The translations under genes were made by a program, and so were the position numbers. DNA of 9,760 nucleotides, taken from Muribaculaceae bacterium (lineage in GTDB: Bacteria > Bacteroidota > Bacteroidia > Bacteroidales > Muribaculaceae). The notes under the pieces are model-generated. The model was not told the origin of the DNA. It did not search any database and saw only the letters and a list, made by a program, of their open reading frames with translations. The DNA lies in contig JAKSMA010000078.1 of assembly GCA_024400895.1 (NCBI GenBank), positions 1-9,760 on the forward strand. The letters run 5' to 3'. The first letter of the stretch is position 1. The number at the start of each line of letters is the position of its first letter. Positions 1-7,627 of the stretch are shown here, piece by piece.

Positions 1-843
1 GTGCCATTGTTCCCAGAGGAAAAATTCAACTTGGTTAGCACCAAGCATCCAAATATCTCAACCCGAATAGTTGACATGTTTGCCCCAATCGGTAAAGGTC
101 AACGCGGTTTGATTGTTGCACAGCCAAAAACTGGTAAAACTATCCTCTTGAAGGACATTGCAAACGCTATTGCGGAGAATCATCCAGAGACCTATATGAT
201 CATCCTCCTGATAGACGAACGTCCAGAAGAAGTTACCGATATGGCACGAAGCGTGAATGCAGAAGTGATAGCATCTACATTCGACGAACCTGCCGACCGC
301 CATGTGAAAATAGCAGAGCTCGTTCTCGCTAAGGCAAAACGTCTTGTGGAATGTGGACATGATGTGGTGATTTTGCTTGACTCTATCACCCGCTTGGCTC
401 GTGCTTACAACACATGCGCACCAGCCTCTGGCAAGATTCTCTCTGGTGGTGTTGACGCCAATGCACTTCAACGTCCAAAACGATTCTTCGGTGCTGCACG
501 TAATATTGAAGATGGCGGTAGCCTGACTATCATAGCCACTGCTTTGACTGAAACCGGTTCGAAAATGGACGAAGTGATTTTTGAAGAATTCAAGGGCACT
601 GGTAATATGGAACTCCAACTCGACCGCAAACTCAGCAACAAGCGAATCTTCCCAGCCGTGGACATTATGGCATCAAGTACTCGCCGCGACGATTTGCTGT
701 TCAACCAAGACACTATCAATCGAATGTGGATTTTACGCCGATTCTTGAGCGACCGCACTTCAATCGAAGCAATGGAATTTATCAAAGACCGCATGCTTCG
801 CACCAGCAGCAACGAAGAACTGCTGCTCACAATGAACGACTAA
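1..843 (+). CDS. rho: Transcription termination factor Rho, C-terminal part (gene cut by window edge)
   Basis: Rho is the hexameric RNA-dependent ATPase that translocates along untranslated RNA and ends transcription; it acts in the cytoplasm on RNA polymerase. The 280 visible residues are the motor domain: Walker A AQPKTGKT (residues 40-47 of the visible part), Walker B VVILLD (122-127) followed by [11 protein letters not shown], the Q-loop region [21 protein letters not shown] (starting at 148), and the R-loop region [11 protein letters not shown] (195-205). Similarity to E. coli Rho is evident throughout and the end is natural. The N-terminal RNA-binding domain is absent because the frame is open to base 1; the GTG at base 1 is an internal valine codon, not a believable start. 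Bacteroidetes Rho proteins are usually much longer, with an N-terminal extension. ruvX follows after 12 bases, suggesting cotranscription. Identification is very secure. Confidence 0.97.
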   Translation: MPLFPEEKFNLVSTKHPNISTRIVDMFAPIGKGQRGLIVAQPKTGKTILLKDIANAIAENHPETYMIILLIDERPEEVTDMARSVNAEVIASTFDEPADRHVKIAELVLAKAKRLVECGHDVVILLDSITRLARAYNTCAPASGKILSGGVDANALQRPKRFFGAARNIEDGGSLTIIATALTETGSKMDEVIFEEFKGTGNMELQLDRKLSNKRIFPAVDIMASSTRRDDLLFNQDTINRMWILRRFLSDRTSIEAMEFIKDRMLRTSSNEELLLTMND

Positions 844-855
844 TAGTATCATACA

Positions 856-1272
856 ATGGGAAGAATTTTAGCAATCGACTATGGACGAAAGCGTACAGGT
901 GTGGCAGTGACCGACCCTTTGAAAATCATTGCCAACGCACTTGGAACCTACCCAACCCATACGCTAATGGACTTTCTCAAAGATTATATCAATCGAGAGG
1001 AAGTTGAGACAATTGTCGTCGGACTCCCGAAACAACTCAATGGCGAGCCATCTGAAAGCATGCGATATATCACTCCATTCGTGAATCGGCTGAAAAAAGA
1101 AATGCCCCAAATGCCAGTAGTGATGTACGACGAACGCTTCACATCCACAATCGCCCATCAAGCAATGATTAGTGGAGGCATGAAGAAAAGCGACCGCCGT
1201 GATAAAGCAAAAGTCGATGCAATTGCAGCAACCATTATTCTCACTGATTATTTACAAAGTAACTTAATATAA
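856..1272 (+). CDS. ruvX: YqgF/RuvX family RNase H-fold nuclease (putative Holliday junction resolvase / pre-16S rRNA nuclease)
   Basis: A 138-residue cytoplasmic protein of the usual YqgF length. The RNase H-like fold is marked by the N-terminal strand RILAIDYGRKRTGVAVTD (acidic residue D8), the VVGLPKQLNGEPS segment (54-66), the YDERFTS motif (91-97, with D92 and E93) and the C-terminal helix KVDAIAATIIL (D121). The three acidic positions expected for metal binding are present. The family has been linked both to Holliday junction resolution and, in E. coli, to maturation of the 16S rRNA 5' end; sequence alone does not decide between them. The ATG start matches the family N-terminus exactly. 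The gene lies 12 bases after rho and only 4 bases before def, so it is most likely part of one transcript. Confidence 0.94.
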   Translation: MGRILAIDYGRKRTGVAVTDPLKIIANALGTYPTHTLMDFLKDYINREEVETIVVGLPKQLNGEPSESMRYITPFVNRLKKEMPQMPVVMYDERFTSTIAHQAMISGGMKKSDRRDKAKVDAIAATIILTDYLQSNLI

Positions 1273-1276
1273 AACA

Positions 1277-1846
1277 ATGATACTCCCAGTATATATCTAC
1301 GGACAACCAGTGCTTCGCCAAGAAGCAGAACTCGTTACAAAAGACTACGAAGGCCTTAATGAACTCATCAAAAACATGAAAGAGACCATGTACGCAAGTA
1401 ATGGTATCGGAATTGCCGCACCTCAAGTGGGTGTTAGTCTGAAGCTTGTGTTTATTGATGTGGATGTGCTTAAGGAAGATTTCCCCGAGTTGAAAGGCGT
1501 TCAGATGGTACTCATCAATCCAGAAGTCACTGTTGACGAAAACAGTCCTAAAGTCACTCGTGAAGAAGGGTGCTTGAGTGTTCCCGGTATCAGCGAAAAT
1601 GTAACTCGCCACAGCAAGATTCATTTGAAATGGACCGATGAAAATTGGGTTGAACACGAAAAAGACATTGAAGGATACCTGGCTCGTGTTGTGCAGCACG
1701 AATGTGACCACCTCGACGGGCACATGTTTATCGACTGGATTTCTGCAATTAGAAAGCAGCTAATTCGCACCAAACTGTCGAACATGATAAAGGGCAAAAC
1801 TCGCTGCAGTTACAAAGCTAAATTCTTCAATTCAAAGAAGAAATAA
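1277..1846 (+). CDS. def: Peptide deformylase
   Basis: Removes the N-formyl group from the initiator methionine of nascent proteins, using a metal (usually Fe2+) at the ribosome exit. All three family motifs are intact in this 189-residue protein: GIGIAAPQVG (43-52), EGCLS (97-101, metal ligand C99), and QHECDHLDG (140-148, ligands H141 and H145, catalytic E142). The N-terminus MILPVYIYGQPVLR is the typical one, which supports the ATG used. The C-terminal tail after about residue 155 is basic (ends KFFNSKKK), as in many Bacteroidetes homologues. It starts 4 bases after the ruvX stop, so translation is probably coupled. A weak hairpin follows the stop codon. Nothing appears broken. Confidence 0.96.
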   Translation: MILPVYIYGQPVLRQEAELVTKDYEGLNELIKNMKETMYASNGIGIAAPQVGVSLKLVFIDVDVLKEDFPELKGVQMVLINPEVTVDENSPKVTREEGCLSVPGISENVTRHSKIHLKWTDENWVEHEKDIEGYLARVVQHECDHLDGHMFIDWISAIRKQLIRTKLSNMIKGKTRCSYKAKFFNSKKK

Positions 1847-1854
1847 AAGAAAAA

Positions 1855-1882
1855 GTGGAAGATGTCTCACGACAGCCTCCAC
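1855..1882 (+). terminator. Weak hairpin just after def
   Basis: GTGGA (1855-1859) pairs with TCCAC (1878-1882), and inside it TGTC (1863-1866) pairs with GACA (1871-1874) around a TCAC loop. It begins 8 bases after the def stop. There is no clean U-run afterwards (ACACTTTAAATCT), so termination here would be weak or need Rho. It could equally be a 3'-end stabilising hairpin. Confidence 0.35.
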
Positions 1883-1996
1883 ACACTTTAAATCTAATAC
1901 CATGAAAAACACACGCACAAATGTAATATTTTTATTTGTAAATAACAATACAAAAAAATTTTTTTCTATAAAAAACTATTAAAAACGACGGAAAAC

Positions 1997-2110
1997 ATGG
2001 TAAAAATCACTCATGAAGAAGCAAGATTCATCAAACTGGCTTGTAAATTAACGAGTGAAAAAACAGTAAATAAGATGCAGTCCTTCGTGGCTGACATCAT
2101 GAAAATGTAG
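1997..2110 (+). CDS. Possible small protein of 37 residues, unknown function
   Basis: An ATG-initiated frame of 38 codons ending in TAG. It encodes a mixed-composition, slightly basic peptide starting MVKITHEEARFIKLACKL and ending VADIMKM, with no membrane segment and no signal peptide. Periodic hydrophobic residues (I4, F11, I12, L14, L18, M28, F31, V32, I35) would suit an amphipathic helix. The bases before the ATG are A-rich (AAAACGACGGAAAAC), as is usual for translated genes in this phylum. I do not recognise the sequence. It could be a chance frame; the only support is composition, context and a terminator downstream. If expressed, it would share a transcript with the structured region that follows. 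Confidence 0.28.
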   Translation: MVKITHEEARFIKLACKLTSEKTVNKMQSFVADIMKM

Positions 2111-2114
2111 AAAT

Positions 2115-2211
2115 TTTGACAACAGGATGCGACAAAGTGTGGCACTTGACAAAGACACAATGCTCACAACGAAGCCACACCATCTAAAGTCCATCTCCAA
2201 TGTTTGTCAAA
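2115..2211 (+). other. Overlapping inverted repeats before a terminator (candidate structured RNA)
   Basis: Three pairings are visible. GTGTGGC (2137-2143) matches GCCACAC (2174-2180) with a 30-base loop. TTGACAAA (2146-2153) matches TTTGTCAA (2203-2210). TTTGAC (2115-2120) matches GTCAAA (2206-2211). The last two compete for the same right-hand arm, so the RNA could take alternative folds. A strong intrinsic terminator begins 11 bases later. This layout would suit the 3' part of a small RNA or a structured 3' UTR, but no known family is recognised. Confidence 0.3.
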
Positions 2212-2221
2212 TACTGGCAAC

Positions 2222-2248
2222 AAAGGCCGCTCTATTAGGGCGGCCTTT
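2222..2248. terminator. Strong bidirectional terminator hairpin between convergent units
   Basis: A perfect 9-bp stem, AAAGGCCGC (2222-2230) with GCGGCCTTT (2240-2248), around a 9-base loop. It is flanked by T-rich sequence on the plus side (TTTAATATTTT); on the minus strand the stem ends in CCTTTGTT. It lies 26 bases past the beta-galactosidase stop (minus strand) and ends whatever comes from the def side (plus strand), so it probably serves both directions. Confidence 0.82.
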
Positions 2249-2274
2249 AATATTTTCATATGATTTTTAAATAT

Positions 2275-5364
<3,090 letters not shown>

Positions 5365-5398
5365 TCACATGCTAACTACTGATTAATCTAATGGTTGA

Positions 5399-5995
5399 TT
5401 AAAATTCGATTTTATCGGGCGAGATTCTATCCTCATCTGTGATTTCTCGAATCACTTTCCAAGCCACTCCTGCAGCGACCACGCCAGAAGGGATATTTGA
5501 AGTGACCACACTACCGGCACCAATCACACTACCGGCACCAATGGTGACACCTCCGCAAACAGTGGAGTTGGCACCTACCCAAACTCCGTCTTCAATGGTG
5601 ATAGGCTGTGATGTTTCAAGAGCGCTGCCACAACGCTGCTCGGGATGAAGTGGATGCCCCGCACACGAAAGCACAACGCCCGGGCCAAACAACACACTTC
5701 TACCAATATGAATCGGTGATGTGTCTAAAAACACGCAATTATAGTTCACCAAAGCAAATCCTTTGAAATGAATATTAAAACCGAAATCACAATGAAAACT
5801 CGGCATCAAATACACAGAAGAATGATATGTGCCAAACAATCGCATCAATATGTCATGCTGAGCTTTGGGATCGTCGGGATTGGAATTATTAAATTGCCAA
5901 CAAAGCCGTCGAGCCTTTTCCTGAGCAGTTCTCGGAATGTGCATTGCATTCCCAACAAAGCCTCGATTCTCTTTTATACGAGAAATTACATCCAT
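5399..5995 (-). CDS. Maltose/galactoside O-acetyltransferase family (left-handed beta-helix hexapeptide) protein
   Basis: A 198-residue acetyl-CoA-dependent acetyltransferase of the LacA/Maa group. The N-terminal helical cap (about 10-58, with ARRLCWQFN and HDILMRLFG) matches the Mac domain, followed by SFHCDFGFNIHFKG (66-79) and hexapeptide coils to about residue 180. The catalytic histidine is H114 in CAGHPLHPEQR, where LacA has SGHPVHHELR. The C-terminal motif that is normally GNPA-(K/R)-hI reads GVAWKVIREI (176-185), an unusual change near the acetyl-CoA site. There is no signal peptide, so it acts in the cytoplasm, unlike its operon partner. It is the first gene of a two-gene minus-strand unit. 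The acceptor could be galactosides, maltose or another sugar and cannot be told from sequence. The family is secure; lacA/maa naming would be a guess. Confidence 0.88.
   Translation of the reverse strand: MDVISRIKENRGFVGNAMHIPRTAQEKARRLCWQFNNSNPDDPKAQHDILMRLFGTYHSSVYLMPSFHCDFGFNIHFKGFALVNYNCVFLDTSPIHIGRSVLFGPGVVLSCAGHPLHPEQRCGSALETSQPITIEDGVWVGANSTVCGGVTIGAGSVIGAGSVVTSNIPSGVVAAGVAWKVIREITDEDRISPDKIEF
5507..5542 (-). repeat. Perfect tandem 18-bp repeat within the acetyltransferase gene
   Basis: CACACTACCGGCACCAAT occurs twice back to back (5507-5524 and 5525-5542), with no differences. On the coding strand each copy specifies six residues (IGAGSV type), which is one face of the beta-helix, around residues 152-163. 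The total protein length still matches the family, so this does not add a coil; it reflects recent duplication or homogenisation of codons. Confidence 0.9.
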
Positions 5996-6016
5996 AATCG
6001 TAATTGAATATTTTTA

Positions 6017-6024
6017 CAAAAATA
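6017..6024 (-). promoter_or_regulatory. Possible -7 element for the acetyltransferase-lacZ unit
   Basis: Read on the minus strand the bases spell TATTTTTG, a full match to the Bacteroidetes -7 box TAnnTTTG, 21 bases before the acetyltransferase ATG. No TTTG lies at the expected 19-21 base spacing, so the -33 element is missing or poor. It may therefore be a regulated or weak promoter, or a chance match in A/T-rich DNA. Confidence 0.35.
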
Positions 6025-6065
6025 GCAAAAATGGGCCAACATATTAATCTTTTAATAGAAAAATC

Positions 6066-6097
6066 TTTGAGAAACCCATAATTATTTCATATATTTG
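6066..6097 (+). promoter_or_regulatory. Promoter of the first lipoprotein gene (-33/-7 Bacteroidetes type)
   Basis: TTTG (6066-6069), 20-base spacer, then TATATTTG (6090-6097): a perfect match to TTTG-N19..21-TAnnTTTG. Transcription would begin near 6103-6106, giving a leader of about 87 bases before the ATG at 6192. Confidence 0.75.
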
Positions 6098-6126
6098 CCA
6101 TAGTAAATCAATGCGAATCTTTACGA

Positions 6127-6175
6127 TTGCGCTCTCGCATTATACTTAGCAACCTTCGTCAGAGCGCAAGAAGGT
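6127..6175 (+). promoter_or_regulatory. Intertwined stems in the leader of the first lipoprotein gene
   Basis: A 9-bp perfect stem, TTGCGCTCT (6127-6135) with AGAGCGCAA (6161-6169), overlaps a 6-bp stem, ACCTTC (6152-6157) with GAAGGT (6170-6175). The second stem's left arm is inside the first stem's loop and its right arm directly follows the first stem. With no linker between 6169 and 6170, both stems probably cannot form fully at once, so they may be alternative folds. The right arm GAAGGT is purine-rich and ends 16 bases before the ATG. Confidence 0.5.
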
Positions 6176-6191
6176 AACTTTGTCTACAAGC

Positions 6192-6515
6192 ATGTACAAA
6201 ACCATACTAATTGTCGCAACAATATTTGCCTTGTCGGCATGTTCGGGCAGCACACCAGCACCAAGTGGCGACGCAGAAAAAGATGCTAAAGCAATTCTTG
6301 AGTACACTATGGATGGAATAGAGAGTTGCAACACCCTGAAAGAACTGGAAAAATTCAATGATGAAAGCAAAAGTGTTATGCAAGATTTCGAAAAATATGC
6401 CGAAAGCCATTCGAAATATCAAGAAAAACTAATGCTTGAAATCATTAAAGAAGCTCCAAAGTGCCAAGAAGCTATGGAGAAAAAGATGAAAGAGATTATC
6501 AGTGAAAAGAGATAA
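6192..6515 (+). CDS. Small lipoprotein, unknown function (paralogue of the next gene)
   Basis: A 107-residue protein with a lipoprotein signal: short positive start (MYK), hydrophobic core (residues 4-14) and lipobox LSAC with the modified cysteine at C17. The mature part begins with a Ser/Pro/Gly-rich linker (SGSTPAPSGD) and then consists almost entirely of charged, helix-forming sequence (about 29-106), with cysteines C46 and C91. It ends MKEIISEKR. It would sit in the inner or outer membrane facing the periplasm or the surface. I chose the ATG at 6192 over a TTG 12 bases upstream because it gives the normal signal peptide length and matches its paralogue. The gene is monocistronic, with its own promoter and terminator. 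The family is not recognised; a coiled-coil or helical-bundle role is plausible but unproven. Confidence 0.82.
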   Translation: MYKTILIVATIFALSACSGSTPAPSGDAEKDAKAILEYTMDGIESCNTLKELEKFNDESKSVMQDFEKYAESHSKYQEKLMLEIIKEAPKCQEAMEKKMKEIISEKR

Positions 6516-6535
6516 CATAGACCACAGCATCATCC

Positions 6536-6573
6536 AATCCGTGTTCAAGAAATCATGAATACGGATTTTTTTT
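6536..6573 (+). terminator. Strong intrinsic terminator after the first lipoprotein gene
   Basis: AATCCGTGTTCA (6536-6547) pairs with TGAATACGGATT (6556-6567) over 12 positions, with a single G-T wobble, around an 8-base loop, followed by T through 6573 (eight T from 6566). It starts 20 bases after the stop codon. The next promoter begins 8 bases beyond it. Confidence 0.88.
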
Positions 6574-6581
6574 CATTTATT

Positions 6582-6612
6582 TTTGTGACTTCAATTCTTT
6601 TTTATAACTTTG
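6582..6612 (+). promoter_or_regulatory. Promoter of the second lipoprotein gene
   Basis: TTTG (6582-6585), 19-base spacer, then TAACTTTG (6605-6612): a full match to the Bacteroidetes -33/-7 consensus. Start of transcription is expected near 6618-6621, giving a leader of about 100 bases before the ATG at 6720. Confidence 0.72.
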
Positions 6613-6643
6613 GGAAAATAAAATCTGTACGAGTCATTGATTC

Positions 6644-6701
6644 AGCCCATGTACAAGATATTTTATGAATATATACCCCTCTAACAATGGGCTAAAAGAG
6701 G
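6644..6701 (+). promoter_or_regulatory. Intertwined stems in the leader of the second lipoprotein gene
   Basis: AGCCCAT (6644-6650) pairs with ATGGGCT (6687-6693). CCTCT (6678-6682), inside that loop, pairs with AGAGG (6697-6701) just after it. The arrangement can be drawn as a pseudoknot or as two competing hairpins. The right arm AGAGG is purine-rich and ends 18 bases before the ATG. TGTAC (6626-6630) and GTACA (6651-6655) offer a further competing pair. The topology copies that of the first lipoprotein leader. Confidence 0.42.
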
Positions 6702-6719
6702 AACAAAACTTTAAACAAA

Positions 6720-7124
6720 ATGAAGAGAGTTTTATTTATGTTTGTGGCTGTATTAGCCCTCGCAAGCTGCCAAAAGGGCGCTGACAAATCAAGTGAAGCT
6801 GCTGCATCTGACAGCGCAAAGACTGAAGCTGTAGAAGAAAAATCAGGCGAAGCAGTTGAAGCAGGTGAAAACGCAGATGACCCAATAAGCAAAGTTAAGG
6901 CAGCTGTTGAAGCTTTCAAAGCAAAAGTTGCAGATTGCAAGAAATTAGAAGACATGGAAAGTGTTGACAAAGATCTTAAAGCGCTGATGGCCGAATTAGA
7001 AGCCCAAGCAAAAACTCTCACACCTGAACAAACTAAAGAATTAACAGAATGGTTAACAGCGCCAGAAAACCGACCAGAGGATGTAATGGATGCAAAGATG
7101 AAAGAATTGATGTCTCAAAAATAA
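6720..7124 (+). CDS. Small acidic lipoprotein, unknown function (paralogue of the preceding gene)
   Basis: A 134-residue lipoprotein precursor: MKR start, hydrophobic core 4-14, lipobox LASC with lipidated C17. The mature chain has an Ala/Ser/Glu-rich, low-complexity acidic linker (about 20-54), then a helical domain (about 55-132) with a single cysteine, C73, and the end KMKELMSQK. That domain can be aligned with residues 44-106 of the preceding gene's product (C73 with C46, and the C-terminal KMKE-x-x-S-x-K shared), giving by eye about 18 identities over about 62 positions. The linker is longer than in the paralogue, which accounts for the size difference. It has its own promoter, leader and terminator. 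Function is not recognised; location would be an envelope membrane with the helical domain exposed. Confidence 0.84.
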   Translation: MKRVLFMFVAVLALASCQKGADKSSEAAASDSAKTEAVEEKSGEAVEAGENADDPISKVKAAVEAFKAKVADCKKLEDMESVDKDLKALMAELEAQAKTLTPEQTKELTEWLTAPENRPEDVMDAKMKELMSQK

Positions 7125-7148
7125 GGAAACAATTTGAGCAAATAATAT

Positions 7149-7179
7149 AAGCCGTGTCATTTTTATGATGCGGCTTTTT
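7149..7179 (+). terminator. Intrinsic terminator after the second lipoprotein gene
   Basis: AAGCCG (7149-7154) pairs with CGGCTT (7171-7176), and TCAT (7157-7160) with ATGA (7165-7168), around a TTTT loop with a 2x2 internal mismatch. A T-run continues through 7179. The hairpin starts 24 bases after the stop codon. Confidence 0.85.
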
Positions 7180-7498
7180 ATTATTCAAAGAAAATCTCAC
7201 TTTGAAATCTTAAATTTACCACTTTTATTCACAGATTAATGTTTTGATTTTCAGAGCACTAACTACAAACAAAAAAAGTACCCAGAGACCAGCGCTTCAT
7301 TAACCGAAATTTGGCAATGCAGGTGAAGGGTCAGCACAACTCGTTGACTATGTCCAGAAAGCAAAAAGCTGAAACTGACACCCGCAAATTATATTCGGCA
7401 TAATAGTGGCCAAATATATAGCAAAAAAAAGTATTTTAGGTTGCTCTCTCACGCTGTCTATAAAAAACAACACACAGCAACAATTAGGCGACCTGAAA
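7180..7498. other. Gene-poor stretch between lipoprotein terminator and manC promoter
   Basis: About 320 bases in which I recognise no gene or RNA. Its middle (about 7270-7400) is less A/T-rich than its edges and contains a short frame at 7304-7372 whose translation, GEGSAQLVDYVQKAKS before a TGA, reads like the C-terminus of a protein, but a stop lies just upstream in that frame. A second short frame (7317-7403, 28 codons, ATG start) overlaps it. A TATATTTG box on the minus strand (7411-7418) has no partner -33 element. The stretch could hold a decayed gene remnant. Confidence 0.4.
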
Positions 7499-7530
7499 TT
7501 TCAATACACCACATTTTTTTTGTAAATTTG
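7499..7530 (+). promoter_or_regulatory. Probable promoter of the manC-antiterminator unit
   Basis: TTTC (7499-7502, one mismatch to TTTG), 20-base spacer, then a perfect -7 box TAAATTTG (7523-7530). Transcription should begin near 7536-7539 and leave a leader of about 90 bases before the ATG at 7628. Confidence 0.6.
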
Positions 7531-7542
7531 CACATTAATAAC

Positions 7543-7587
7543 GCCCGCCCGCGTATACGGGCTTTGCGCGTGTTGGGTAGATGCCCA
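7543..7587 (+). promoter_or_regulatory. GC-rich hairpin leader upstream of manC
   Basis: In otherwise A/T-rich intergenic DNA this stretch holds GCCCG (7547-7551) pairing with CGGGC (7558-7562), with another GCCCG overlapping at 7543-7547 as a competitor, followed by TGGG (7574-7577) pairing with CCCA (7584-7587). It lies wholly within the predicted 5' leader. Because the unit encodes a NusG/RfaH-type antiterminator, this leader is a plausible recruitment or pause site, but no known ops-type element is recognised. Confidence 0.4.
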
Positions 7588-7627
7588 TATATTACTTGCT
7601 AATTAATAAGTACAGAAAATACAAGAA

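Larger units (their letters stand above)
1883..2221. other. A/T-rich intergenic stretch between def and the convergent lac-like unit
   Basis: About 340 bases with no recognised gene. The first part (1915-1985) is extremely A/T-rich, with runs of A and T around 1951-1976. It contains a possible 37-codon ORF (1997-2110) and, after it, several overlapping inverted repeats (2115-2211) leading into a strong terminator hairpin. I see no tRNA, rRNA, CRISPR or transposon end. A TACATTTG box on the minus strand (1918-1925) resembles a Bacteroidetes -7 element but drives nothing recognisable. Confidence 0.5.

Noticed and set aside
58..618. A 186-codon open frame on the minus strand opposite rho
   Set aside because: It is antisense to an unmistakable Rho motor domain; its translation shows no family features and is explained by codon bias of the real gene.
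1241..1723. A 160-codon open frame on the minus strand opposite def
   Set aside because: Shadow of peptide deformylase, with all three enzyme motifs on the plus strand.
1902..1982. A 26-codon ATG frame in A/T-rich DNA after def
   Set aside because: Composition is dominated by Asn, Lys, Phe and Ile from A/T runs, with no sign of a real protein.
5507..5542. Two tandem 18-bp copies as a possible CRISPR or mobile-element repeat
   Set aside because: They lie in frame within hexapeptide coils of the acetyltransferase, have no spacer, and encode ordinary IGAGSV units.
6180..6191. TTG start four codons upstream of the first lipoprotein ATG
   Set aside because: The ATG at 6192 gives a standard signal peptide with the lipobox cysteine at position 17, the same as in the paralogue.
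7411..7418. Minus-strand TATATTTG as a promoter
   Set aside because: There is no TTTG at 19-21 bases and no gene on the minus strand downstream of it; likely a chance match in A/T-rich sequence.
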